This document shows, piece after piece, positions 25,188 through 32,229 of a stretch of 64,000 nucleotides of DNA. The stretch comes from an uncultured Clostridia bacterium. GTDB lineage: Bacteria; Bacillota; Clostridia; UBA1381. Location: assembly GCA_959602045.1 (NCBI GenBank), contig CAUGRT010000006.1:1-64000 (forward strand), written 5' to 3'. Below the pieces are notes generated by a model. It ran no database searches. It was not told where the DNA came from and was given only the letters and a program-made list of their open reading frames with translations. The translations under genes were made by a program, and so were the position numbers. Numbering within the stretch: position 1 is the stretch's first letter; every line of letters starts with the position of its first letter.

Positions 25188-26059
25188 AGCGGCGACTGGA
25201 TTCGGTATACAAACATTCGGATACGCTTGCATTTGATGATGATTCGAAATTTATTCTGATGAGCGACTGCCATCGCGGACAGGGGAATAACGGAGATAAT
25301 TTTCTGCCGAATCAGATTTTGTATTTCGGGGCGATGGAGCATTACTATAAGCATGGTTTTACTTATATTGAACTGGGGGATGGCGATGAATTGTGGGAAA
25401 ACCGCAAAATTTGGCCGATTCTCGAAACCCACAGCGACTGCTTTTGGCTGATGTCCAAATTTTATCATGAAAATCGCTTGTATATGCTATATGGCAACCA
25501 TGATGTTGTCAAAAAGCGCAAGAAAAAGAAATACAGTCATTTTTATTGCGAAAGCCGGGAATGTGTGATGCCGCTGTTTCCGGGGATTGACATGCCGGAG
25601 GGGTTGATTTTGCGGTATACAAAGGCGGAAAACGGGGAGATTCTGTTGGTTCATGGGCATCAGGGGAGCGTCATTAATGATTTGATGTGGCCGGTTGCGC
25701 GGTTTTTGATTCGATATTTCTGGCGACCGCTGGAGCTGGTGGGATGTACGGCGCCGGTCGGTGCGGCAAGACCGCATACCCGAAAGGAAAAAATCGAGCG
25801 AAGGCTATCGGCATATGCCAATGAATCGGGAAGATTGCTGATTGCCGGACATACGCATCGCCCGATCTATTCAAAGCCGGGGCAGGGGAGCTATTTTAAT
25901 GACGGGAGCTGCGTACATCCGCGGAGTATCACCGGTATTGAAATTGAAAACGGTTGTATCAGCCTGGTTAAATGGTCGGTTGCGGTCGGCGAGGATCGGA
26001 GATTGTACGTTGAACGCAGTTTGCTGGAGGGGCCGTGTAAGCTGTCGGAATATTTCTAA
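25175..26059 (+). CDS. calcineurin-like metallophosphoesterase
   Basis: A 294-residue phosphoesterase with the full metal-binding set: SDCHRG (D-x-H variant), LGDGDELWE, YGNHD, LVHGHQG and AGHTHRP. The GDGDE-W pattern is like that of UDP-2,3-diacylglucosamine hydrolases, but Gram-positive bacteria have no lipid A, so the substrate must differ; a nucleotide sugar or lipid pyrophosphate is possible. There is no signal peptide, so it is probably cytoplasmic. It overlaps the preceding DUF4474-like gene by 13 bases, suggesting a shared task at the membrane. Confidence 0.9.
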   Translation: MSVLKRRLDSVYKHSDTLAFDDDSKFILMSDCHRGQGNNGDNFLPNQILYFGAMEHYYKHGFTYIELGDGDELWENRKIWPILETHSDCFWLMSKFYHENRLYMLYGNHDVVKKRKKKKYSHFYCESRECVMPLFPGIDMPEGLILRYTKAENGEILLVHGHQGSVINDLMWPVARFLIRYFWRPLELVGCTAPVGAARPHTRKEKIERRLSAYANESGRLLIAGHTHRPIYSKPGQGSYFNDGSCVHPRSITGIEIENGCISLVKWSVAVGEDRRLYVERSLLEGPCKLSEYF

Positions 26060-26069
26060 GATATATTAA

Positions 26070-26106
26070 CAGGGACTGTAAACATAGATTTTACAGCCCC
26101 TGAAAT
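26070..26106. terminator. bidirectional terminator
   Basis: CAGGGACTGTAA (26070-26081) pairs with TTACAGCCCCTG (26091-26102), followed by an A/T-rich tail; it lies between convergent genes. Confidence 0.8.
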
Positions 26107-26107
26107 T

Positions 26108-26815
26108 TTATTGAATAGATTTTATTTGCGGGGATTGGGATTTTTTGTGTGCTTCAATCAGCTCATACATTTTTTCGAGTGCGTCGGAAAGACCGCCCAT
26201 GCTGTCAATCAAACCGCAGTCCACTGCGCGCTGTGCAAACAGGACGGTTCCGACATCGTTTGCAATATCGTCGGTCGTGAGCATCAGCTGCCGAAATTCT
26301 TTTTTGCTGATTTGGGAATTATTTACGACAAAATCCGTAATACGATCCTGCATTTTTTCAAAGTATTGAAACGTTTGCATCACGCCGATCACAACGCCGC
26401 TCATGCGGATGGGGTGAACGGTCATGGTGGCGGTGGGCGCGATATAGGAATAATCCGCGGAAACCGCCAGCGGAACGCCGATACTGTGACCGCCGCCCAG
26501 AACAAGCGATACCGTCGGCTTACTCATGCCGGCGATCAGTTCCGCGATCGCAAGCCCGGCTTCAACATCGCCCCCAACCGTGTTCAGCAAGACCATCAAG
26601 CCGTCAACATCCGGATTTTCCTCCACGGCAACCAATTCCGGCAGTACATGCTCATATTTTGTTGTTTTGTTTTCGGGCGGAAGCACCATATGCCCCTCTA
26701 CCTGCCCGATGATATTCAGGCAACGGATATTACCGCGCGGATTTTTTGTTTCGCTGATTCCGAGATGTTCTATATTTTCACGTTCCTGTTTGGTGATTTC
26801 AGTATTGTCACTCAT
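26108..26815 (-). CDS. tepA: ClpP-fold protease, TepA-like
   Basis: A 235-residue ClpP/crotonase-fold protein related to the Bacillus translocation-enhancing protein TepA. The nucleophile serine is in LGGGHSIGVPLA and the catalytic histidine in MTVHPIRMSG; the GGDVEAG oxyanion loop matches ClpP. The frame extends to 26911, but AAGGAAGG lies just upstream of the ATG at 26815, which begins MSDNTEITKQ. It has no signal peptide. It is separate from the clpP-clpX operon at 20-22 kb. The physiological substrate is not known. Confidence 0.88.
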   Translation of the reverse strand: MSDNTEITKQERENIEHLGISETKNPRGNIRCLNIIGQVEGHMVLPPENKTTKYEHVLPELVAVEENPDVDGLMVLLNTVGGDVEAGLAIAELIAGMSKPTVSLVLGGGHSIGVPLAVSADYSYIAPTATMTVHPIRMSGVVIGVMQTFQYFEKMQDRITDFVVNNSQISKKEFRQLMLTTDDIANDVGTVLFAQRAVDCGLIDSMGGLSDALEKMYELIEAHKKSQSPQIKSIQ

Positions 26816-26931
26816 AATGTCATTTCCTTCCTTAGCCGGGATTTTCGGCTTTTTGGAATTATTATGAGAAAAAAATAGGATTCTTATGCATAAAAAATGT
26901 GTAAATTCCATGAAAATATTTGAAATTTTTC

Positions 26932-26960
26932 TTGAAATTTATACTAAAACATGATATAAT
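26932..26960 (+). promoter_or_regulatory. promoter of the agr-like locus leader
   Basis: TTGAAA (26932-26937), 17 bases, TATAAT (26955-26960). No other good promoter stands between here and the response regulator at 27352, so a leader of about 385 nt is predicted. Confidence 0.75.
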
Positions 26961-26970
26961 GTAGAAAACA

Positions 26971-27005
26971 AAGGCGTTTTGCGAAAAAGCAGGACGTCTT
27001 TTTAA
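26971..27005 (+). promoter_or_regulatory. attenuator-like hairpin near the 5' end of the agr leader
   Basis: AAAGGCGTTTTGC pairs with GCAGGACGTCTTT (11 of 13 positions) around GAAAAA, followed by a short T run and AAG. It begins only a few bases after the predicted transcription start and may be an early terminator or 5' stabilising hairpin. Confidence 0.45.
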
Positions 27006-27039
27006 GTGAAGCAAATTTTTTGGAGGTGGAGGGAGCGTT

Positions 27040-27096
27040 ATGCAGCGAAATCAATTATGGGCGCAGATCCGCTATTGGCTGAACAGGCGGCTATAA
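27040..27096 (+). CDS. 18-residue basic small ORF in the agr leader
   Basis: ATG 27040 follows GGAGGG by six bases, an excellent ribosome binding site. It encodes MQRNQLWAQIRYWLNRRL: four Arg, two Trp, amphipathic. It could be a leader peptide or a small bioactive peptide. No family recognised. Confidence 0.45.
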   Translation: MQRNQLWAQIRYWLNRRL

Positions 27097-27187
27097 TATC
27101 GGATTCTATGCAGGGCACAGATTCGAAATAAGGAATTTTTGCAGGGTTTCTGTGTTTTGCGATTTTTTTATGGAGGACAAGACAGCT

Positions 27188-27259
27188 ATGTTTGGGGCAA
27201 AGTATAGTTTGTGCTTGTCTGTATATCAGATAACTTTCGGAGGAAATAACGGAAAATAA
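27188..27259 (+). CDS. 23-residue small ORF in the agr leader
   Basis: ATG 27188 lies 11 bases after GGAGG (27172-27176). The peptide starts MFGAKYSLCLSVYQITF and ends NGK. Between this and the previous small ORF is a weak CACAGA/TCTGTG stem followed by a T-rich run (27154-27170) that might attenuate. Tentative. Confidence 0.35.
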   Translation: MFGAKYSLCLSVYQITFGGNNGK

Positions 27260-27336
27260 GCGTGGTGGCTTTTAGGAGGAAAGCGGCAGCATGACTTTAT
27301 GCTTATTTTCTGATGGTCTTATGCTGCACGGGCAGC
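27252..27336 (+). promoter_or_regulatory. crossing hairpins ahead of the response regulator
   Basis: Stem A: GAAAATAAGC (27252-27261) with GCTTATTTTC (27301-27310), 10 bp perfect. Stem B: GCAGCAT (27286-27292) with ATGCTGC (27321-27327), extended by GAC/GTC. They interleave (A-B-A-B), so they form either a pseudoknot or two exclusive states. Stem C: GCTGC (27323-27327) with GCAGC (27332-27336) competes with B and is the RBS-adjacent stem-loop. Confidence 0.6.
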
Positions 27337-27350
27337 GGAATGGAGATTAA
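27291..27350 (+). CDS. 19-residue small ORF ending one base before the response regulator
   Basis: ATG 27291 stands 11 bases after AGGAGG (27274-27279). It encodes MTLCLFSDGLMLHGQRNGD and stops at TAA 27348-27350, one base before the regulator ATG. Ribosomes on it would melt the right arms of stems A and B and cover the regulator RBS, so it could set regulator translation by coupling. Confidence 0.4.
   Translation: MTLCLFSDGLMLHGQRNGD
27323..27346 (+). promoter_or_regulatory. stem-loop/GGAATGGAG leader element (response regulator)
   Basis: GCTGC-ACGG-GCAGC followed by GGAATGGAGATTAAC and ATG 27352; same layout as the elements ahead of topA, trmL, the ZIP gene and others. Confidence 0.7.
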
Positions 27351-27351
27351 C

Positions 27352-28065
27352 ATGTTAAATATAGCTATATGCGACGATGATAAGATAGATTTACGGCAAG
27401 AAAAAGAACTTATCGAAGAAGTATTAGCCGAAATGGAATATGAATATACAATTGATAGTTACTCAAAAGCAGATGAGTTATTGAACGCATCTCAAAACTA
27501 TCATATTATATTTCTGGATGTGGAAATGGATGGAACCAATGGGATTGATGTGGCTGAGGCAATCCATAAGCGGGATCCGGGCATTTTTATTTGTTTTGTA
27601 ACCAATTATGCAAGCTACATGGATGAAGCTTTGAACAAGCATGCATTTCGATTCTGGTCAAAGCCGATTCATAAGGATCGATTGATCTTTGGGATTCAGT
27701 CGGCTGTGGAAAGAATGAAATCCAGAAAAAAGGTGTTAACCATTCATGTTGAAAAACACGAGATGAATATTGTGATGAGCAATATTATTTATGTCTATAC
27801 TGAGAATAGAATGACTTATATCGTTACAGTTCAGGGACTGATTCAGACAAAAGATATTTTTAAGGGAGTTAAGCAGCAATTAAACGAACAGGATTTTTGC
27901 GAAGTACATGCCAGTTATTGCGTAAATATGAAGTTTGTTTCGGATTATACGGTATCTACCGTAACCTGCAACTATAAGGATCAGTTCTATCAGCTGAAAA
28001 TGTCAAAGAGTAGGTCAGCGGATTTCAGGAAAAGATTTACACAATGGTCTGGAGGTTCGATATGA
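27352..28065 (+). CDS. AgrA-like response regulator with LytTR domain
   Basis: A 237-residue regulator. The receiver domain has the acidic cluster CDDD near residue 8, the phospho-acceptor Asp56 in FLDVEMDG and the conserved lysine in FWSKPIHK. The LytTR DNA-binding domain covers about residues 135-237 (KHEMNIVMSNIIYVYTENRM ... FCEVHASYCVNMKFV). The frame opens at 27313, but the GGAG and TAAC spacing fix the start at 27352. Its stop overlaps the kinase start (ATGA). It would be activated by the agr-type peptide system encoded next. Confidence 0.93.
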   Translation: MLNIAICDDDKIDLRQEKELIEEVLAEMEYEYTIDSYSKADELLNASQNYHIIFLDVEMDGTNGIDVAEAIHKRDPGIFICFVTNYASYMDEALNKHAFRFWSKPIHKDRLIFGIQSAVERMKSRKKVLTIHVEKHEMNIVMSNIIYVYTENRMTYIVTVQGLIQTKDIFKGVKQQLNEQDFCEVHASYCVNMKFVSDYTVSTVTCNYKDQFYQLKMSKSRSADFRKRFTQWSGGSI

Positions 28066-29354
28066 GATTGGATTTGGGTTTAGTAATGGGGATCTTTTTG
28101 GAATGTGTCCTCATGGTATACTATGCGGATACGATGTTTTGTCCGAAGCAAGGGTATATCAAAAGCGGCATTGGCGCATTGGCAGGATATGTGGTAATGC
28201 TGGGGATCAACATTCTGGGATACCCGATTTTGTCAATTGCGCTGTTTATTGTAATCAACTTTGCGATTTTGATGATTTTTTATCAGGTAGGTTATAAAAC
28301 CGCATTATTTACCGCTGTGATGCTGGATGTAATATCGGTTGTGGGCGAATATATGGTAGTGGCGATTTTGTCGTTTGATCACAGCTTGATCATGCAGGCG
28401 AATATTATTCCGTATGAATCCATCGTATTAACGATTTCCAGTAAATTACTTTCATTTGCCGGAATGGTGATTGTAAAGCACAGCGTTAAAAAGGTGCATG
28501 GGATCGACAATAATTCAACGATGGTGTTATTGCTGATTCCGGTTATTACGGTAGTTTGTATGACAATTATGCTGTATTCGCAGCTGAGTTATCCGCTGTT
28601 CTGGATAACGTGCATTATGCTTTTCATTATCAATATCATTACCTTTGCAGTGAATGATATTGTGCGTCTCAAGAACAATGAATTGCAGAAGCAGCGCGCC
28701 GAAAAAGAACAGTACAAGCTGAAAGCAACGGAATACCAGTTAATATCACAGCAATACGAGAGTATGCGGATTATGAATCATGATTTTAACAAACAAATGC
28801 GTATTATCGCGGCGCTGATGGAAAATGACAAGGAGCGTTTGGAGGAATATCTGAATGATTTGCAGGACTTATATGAGAAAAATGATTATAGGAAATTTAC
28901 CGATAATGTGATTTTGAACATTCTTCTTTTGCAGAAAATCAGAGAATGTGAGGAAAAGCAGATTGATTTTCAAATAAGTACGTTATACGGGAAATATGAT
29001 TTTATCTCCGAAACGGATACTGTGGCGATTTTTGCGAATTTAATTGATAATGCGATTGAGGCTTGTGAAAAATCCGAAAAGAAATATATTTTTATGGATT
29101 TGTATGCCACAAACGGTGTGTTTCCGTCAGTGAAAATTGAAAACAGCTCTGATCGGGAGCCGAAAATGAGAAAGGGGCAATTGGTTACCTCCAAAGCCGA
29201 TCATTCGGCGCACGGCTGGGGAACGAGAAGTATTGAAAGAACGGCGGAGCAATACGGCGGTATGGTGGATTGGTCTTACAATAAATCCGACAAATCTTTT
29301 CGGAGTGTAATCGTTTTTAACCCTTCTCTGATGGAACAAAAGTCCAATTTGTAG
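28062..29354 (+). CDS. AgrC-like GHKL sensor histidine kinase
   Basis: A 430-residue kinase: six or so N-terminal transmembrane helices (residues 1-200), a coiled linker (LKNNELQKQRAEKEQYKLKA), the phospho-acceptor region MRIMNHDFNKQM, and a GHKL ATPase with N box ANLIDNAIEACEK and G box HGWGTRSIE. This is the AgrC plan of a polytopic peptide sensor. The frame opens at 28044 but SD GGAGG precedes ATG 28062, which overlaps the regulator stop. The kinase and regulator precede the peptide and AgrB genes, the reverse of the staphylococcal order. Confidence 0.92.
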   Translation: MRLDLGLVMGIFLECVLMVYYADTMFCPKQGYIKSGIGALAGYVVMLGINILGYPILSIALFIVINFAILMIFYQVGYKTALFTAVMLDVISVVGEYMVVAILSFDHSLIMQANIIPYESIVLTISSKLLSFAGMVIVKHSVKKVHGIDNNSTMVLLLIPVITVVCMTIMLYSQLSYPLFWITCIMLFIINIITFAVNDIVRLKNNELQKQRAEKEQYKLKATEYQLISQQYESMRIMNHDFNKQMRIIAALMENDKERLEEYLNDLQDLYEKNDYRKFTDNVILNILLLQKIRECEEKQIDFQISTLYGKYDFISETDTVAIFANLIDNAIEACEKSEKKYIFMDLYATNGVFPSVKIENSSDREPKMRKGQLVTSKADHSAHGWGTRSIERTAEQYGGMVDWSYNKSDKSFRSVIVFNPSLMEQKSNL

Positions 29355-29382
29355 GGTTGCGAGTCGAGTTTGTCAAAAACAC

Positions 29383-29411
29383 TTGAAAAATTTTGATAAA
29401 TTTGGTATAAT
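29383..29411 (+). promoter_or_regulatory. promoter of the AgrD/AgrB pair
   Basis: TTGAAA (29383-29388), 17 bases, TATAAT (29406-29411). It gives agrD and agrB their own transcript, a likely target for autoinduction. A GAAGATT...AATCTTC hairpin (29418-29441) follows. Confidence 0.8.
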
Positions 29412-29458
29412 CAGAGCGAAGATTTGATAAAGTGAATCTTCAAAAAAAATAAAAAACG

Positions 29459-29517
29459 GGTGATCATAAAATGAGGACAAGCTTCTTTTTATGCAACATC
29501 AGAATTTTATGATGACC
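29459..29517 (+). promoter_or_regulatory. long hairpin in the agrD leader
   Basis: GGTGATCATAAAAT (29459-29472) pairs with ATTTTATGATGACC (29504-29517) at 13 of 14 positions. The GATCAT part can instead pair with ATGATC at 29522-29527, next to the agrD SD AAAGGAG, so two states are possible. The loop carries GAGGACAAG, also found at 27173-27181 in the regulator leader. Confidence 0.6.
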
Positions 29518-29547
29518 TAAAATGATCAAAAAAGGAGAGGATCAATT

Positions 29548-29703
29548 ATGAAAAACATCAAGACAATGGTACTTAAGGGGTTAGTAAAGGCAATCCCGGC
29601 TTGCGCAGCTTTGGCTTTGTTCATCAGCGCAAATTCAGTTGTTAGCCCGTGGAACGGACAGCTGGAAGCACCTAAGGCATTGAAGAACTACAGAAAATTC
29701 TAA
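29548..29703 (+). CDS. agrD: AgrD-like autoinducer peptide precursor
   Basis: A 51-residue peptide too short for most gene callers. An amphipathic N-terminal helix with Lys (MKNIKTMVLKGLVKAI) and a hydrophobic stretch lead to the core ANSVVSPWNGQ and the charged tail LEAPKALKNYRKF, which resembles the QPKxPxxLKKxRKF tail of clostridial AgrD. The only Cys (residue 19) is in the helical leader; where a thiolactone Cys is expected there are Ser30 and Ser33. A lactone through Ser33 or a linear signal is possible. SD AAAGGAG is well placed. Its TAA shares bases with the agrB ATG (TAATG). Confidence 0.8.
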   Translation: MKNIKTMVLKGLVKAIPACAALALFISANSVVSPWNGQLEAPKALKNYRKF

Positions 29704-30287
29704 TGTTCCATCATATAGCCAATGGGATTGTGGGACGCGCAATCAAACAAAAGATTATTCATGAGCAACAAAAGGAAGAATATACATATGGATTAGAGCT
29801 GTCTATGACAGTTTTATTGAACGGAATTACAGTCGTCGTTATAGGAATTCTTATGGGAATGCCGTTTGAGACGATCGGATTTTGGTTAATTTATAATATA
29901 TTAAAAAAATACACCGGGGGCTTTCATTTTAATTCATCAGCGGTCTGTTACATATCGACTTGCATCATGTGTGTTTTAGTATTATATCTTATCCGGATTT
30001 GCTCGTTTGATACGCTGTTGTATTCTGTGCTGGCGGTAGTGAGCGGAGGAATTACTTTCGCATTATCTCCCGTCCCGGCGATTCAGAAGCCGCTGGATGA
30101 AAAAGAAGAGCAGGTCTTTGGTAAGATTGCACGAATACTGGTTCTTGTAACGGTTATTCTGTATTTTATCTGCATCTTGTGTCATCTCAATTATGTTGCG
30201 AAGATTTTTGCCTTTGGCATCATATCGGTAGCATTGTTTGCGATTGCCGGAAAAATCAAATATGTATTATGTGTAAGAAAGAGTTAA
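29703..30287 (+). CDS. agrB: AgrB-like peptide maturation protease
   Basis: A 194-residue membrane cysteine protease that cleaves and cyclises the AgrD peptide. It has about five or six helices and the family signature KKYTGGFHFNSSAVC, which supplies the catalytic His75 and Cys82 with the same seven-residue spacing as AgrB of Staphylococcus aureus. The start overlaps the AgrD stop, so the two are translated together. A terminator follows. No separate peptide exporter lies next to it. Confidence 0.94.
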   Translation: MFHHIANGIVGRAIKQKIIHEQQKEEYTYGLELSMTVLLNGITVVVIGILMGMPFETIGFWLIYNILKKYTGGFHFNSSAVCYISTCIMCVLVLYLIRICSFDTLLYSVLAVVSGGITFALSPVPAIQKPLDEKEEQVFGKIARILVLVTVILYFICILCHLNYVAKIFAFGIISVALFAIAGKIKYVLCVRKS

Positions 30288-30358
30288 GAAGATGGTGACG
30301 TTTAGATGTATTGTTGGAGCGTATTTGAATTTCAGCCGCATTGAATCGGATCAGCTTC

Positions 30359-30394
30359 AAGGGGTTGCTGTGCGAACAGCAGCCCCTTTTTATA
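30359..30394 (+). terminator. terminator after agrB
   Basis: AAGGGGTTGCTG (30359-30370) pairs with CAGCAGCCCCTT (30377-30388), followed by a T run. Confidence 0.93.
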
Positions 30395-30404
30395 TATAAA
30401 ATTA

Positions 30405-30536
30405 TAGGTTTTTTTATATCAAGAAATTTTCTTTATAGCACTATAAAAATCGCCTTAAATGACATAAAATTCATAACAATATTTTCCGATTTTGTCCGGT
30501 TTGTAGCGTTGCGCGGCTAATTTGTAAAAACCTATA
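30405..30536. repeat. 11-bp inverted repeat flanking the ncRNA promoter region
   Basis: TATAGGTTTTT (30405-30415) and AAAAACCTATA (30526-30536) bracket about 110 AT-rich bases with no gene. The right arm touches the -35 of the ncRNA promoter, so this could be an operator or a small degenerate element. No other feature seen inside. Confidence 0.4.
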
Positions 30537-30563
30537 GACAAAAGCAAAAAAGTGTGGTATATT
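30535..30563 (+). promoter_or_regulatory. promoter of the candidate ncRNA
   Basis: TAGACA (30535-30540), 17 bases, TATATT (30558-30563). Start expected near 30570. Confidence 0.65.
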
Positions 30564-30569
30564 GTATTC

Positions 30570-30859
30570 GTCAAAAGGATGGATGTGAGTTGTCGAAGCG
30601 GAAATGAGCAGAAAGGTAATACGGCATTCTTGATGAGTTTTGCTTCGGGTGACTGATATTTTGCTTATCAACAAACAGCGTGAAATCAATTTTAAGTGAA
30701 CCCTCCGAAAGTGTCCGCTTATTAAAGCTGTAAAAGAGGCTGTTTGTGGATAGATTCTTGCCGTGTCGGGGGCGATCGGCGCGGTGACAAAATCGGGGAT
30801 GTTTGTATCCCGATTAACATGAAGAGGTTACTGTGTTCCATTCGGTAACTTCTTTTTTT
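30570..30859 (+). ncRNA. candidate agr-adjacent regulatory RNA, about 290 nt
   Basis: The region has a promoter, a strong terminator and no reading frame of note, and the next gene has its own promoter. Visible stems: TGATGAG (from about 30641) with CTTATCA; ACAAACAGC (30671-30679) with GCTGTTTGT (30739-30747), enclosing TAAGTG/CGCTTA (30693-30698 with 30716-30721); and AATCGGG/CCCGATT near 30791-30816. The 17-nt loop at 30699-30715 contains CCCTCC, complementary to Shine-Dalgarno sequences. I do not recognise tmRNA, RNase P, SRP or 6S signatures. Position beside agrB and the C-rich loop recall RNAIII of staphylococci, but sequence likeness is not claimed. Confidence 0.5.
30824..30859 (+). 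terminator. terminator of the candidate ncRNA
   Basis: GAGGTTAC (30824-30831) pairs with GTAACTTC (30845-30852), followed by seven T. Confidence 0.85.
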
Positions 30860-30889
30860 CTTATGAGTGAAAATATTTATAAATGGGGG

Positions 30890-30918
30890 TTTACAAAATT
30901 ACTGATATGAGTTATAAT
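30890..30918 (+). promoter_or_regulatory. promoter of the GH88 gene
   Basis: TTTACA (30890-30895), 17 bases, TATAAT (30913-30918). Confidence 0.8.
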
Positions 30919-31004
30919 ATAGCATAGACAGAAGGGATTTTCCTGTTAAATGAGTGCTGGGCAGAGAAAAATCATGTTTGTACAGCGGAAAGGATTTATT
31001 GAGA

Positions 31005-32159
31005 ATGAATATTGTTAAAGAGGAGTTCTTAACGAAGGAACAGTTGGAAAAAGCAAAGCAGTTTGCTTTGAAGAAAATTGATTTTGCAAAGAAAACTTTT
31101 CAGACGACATTTCCATCGCATGCCAGCGTGAATAACGTTTATACGGAGGATGAAAACACCGGAGGATGGAATGAGGGCTTCTGGACAGGAATGTTGTGGA
31201 TTGCGTATGAGCTGACCGGAAATGAGGACTATCGCAAGATTGCGGAGCTGCAAATTCCTACATATAAAAAGAGAATTGAGGAAAGACTGGATGTAGACCA
31301 TCATGATATGGGATTTTTATATACACCGTCATGCGTTGCGGCATACAAGCTAACCGGCAATGAAGAGGCAAAGAAAACGGCGTTAATGGCGGCAGATAAT
31401 CTGTTAAGACGTTATCATGAAAAGGGTGAGTTCCTACAGGCGTGGGGCAAGCTGAATCAGCCGGACAATTACAGATTGATTATTGACTGCTTGCTCAATA
31501 TTCCACTGTTATACTGGGCGTCGGATGTGACAGGCGATTCGAAGTATGCGGATATTGCATGGAAGCATTTTAATACTACGGCAAAGAATATTATGCGTGA
31601 AAACGGTTCAACCTATCACACGTTCTATTTTGATCCCGAAACCGGTGCGCCTGCAAAGGGCGTTACGGCACAGGGTGCGTCAGATGATTCTTGTTGGGCA
31701 AGAGGTCAGGCATGGGGAATCTATGGCATGATGCTGACCAACAAATATCATAAGAGTGATATTTCGATTGAGAAGTTTAAGAAGATTGCAGATTATTTCA
31801 TCAGTCTGCTGCCAAAGGATGATGTGCCGTATTGGGATATGATCTTCACCGATGGAGATGATGAGCCGCGAGATAGTTCGTCGGCGGCAATCGCAATCTG
31901 CGGATTGTTGGAGGGAATCAAGTATATTGATGGTGCAGACAGAGATCGGTATCTTGAGTATGCGAACAGAATGATGGCATCTTTGATCGACAACTATCTG
32001 TGCTGGAATGATGATAAGTGCAACGGCTTATTGCTGCATGCGTCTTATGGTGTTCCGCAGAAGAGCGGCGTGGATGAGTGCAATATCTGGGGCGACTATT
32101 TCTTCATGGAGGCTTTGATTCGGTTCTTGACAAATAATGAGTGGAAACTGTATTGGTAA
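31005..32159 (+). CDS. GH88-family unsaturated glucuronyl hydrolase
   Basis: A 384-residue (alpha/alpha)6-barrel enzyme that removes unsaturated uronic acid from the ends of oligosaccharides made by polysaccharide lyases. Family signatures: VDHHDMGFLY with the catalytic Asp pair region, GASDDSCWARGQAWGIYG, EPRDSSSAAIAICGLLE and IWGDYFFMEALIR. There is no signal peptide, so it acts on imported fragments. The frame opens at 30954; AAAGGA ten bases before ATG 31005 makes this the better start. It follows the agr-linked RNA, but has its own promoter and terminator. Confidence 0.9.
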   Translation: MNIVKEEFLTKEQLEKAKQFALKKIDFAKKTFQTTFPSHASVNNVYTEDENTGGWNEGFWTGMLWIAYELTGNEDYRKIAELQIPTYKKRIEERLDVDHHDMGFLYTPSCVAAYKLTGNEEAKKTALMAADNLLRRYHEKGEFLQAWGKLNQPDNYRLIIDCLLNIPLLYWASDVTGDSKYADIAWKHFNTTAKNIMRENGSTYHTFYFDPETGAPAKGVTAQGASDDSCWARGQAWGIYGMMLTNKYHKSDISIEKFKKIADYFISLLPKDDVPYWDMIFTDGDDEPRDSSSAAIAICGLLEGIKYIDGADRDRYLEYANRMMASLIDNYLCWNDDKCNGLLLHASYGVPQKSGVDECNIWGDYFFMEALIRFLTNNEWKLYW

Positions 32160-32184
32160 AAGCTTGTAGAATTTATGAACAGTA

Positions 32185-32214
32185 AAAAAGAGGCGGTTAA
32201 ATCGCCTCTTTTTG
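32185..32214. terminator. bidirectional terminator
   Basis: AAAAAGAGGCG (32185-32195) and CGCCTCTTTTT (32203-32213) with T and A tails, between the convergent GH88 and degV genes. Confidence 0.92.
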
Positions 32215-32229
32215 TATGTATTTTTTCTG

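Noticed and set aside
27092..27097. TATAAT as a second promoter in the agr leader
   Set aside because: No acceptable -35 at 16-18 bases; it overlaps the stop region of the 18-codon ORF.
30570..30859. tmRNA, RNase P RNA, SRP RNA or 6S RNA
   Set aside because: I could not find their conserved core sequences; the end-to-end pairing of 6S RNA is also missing.
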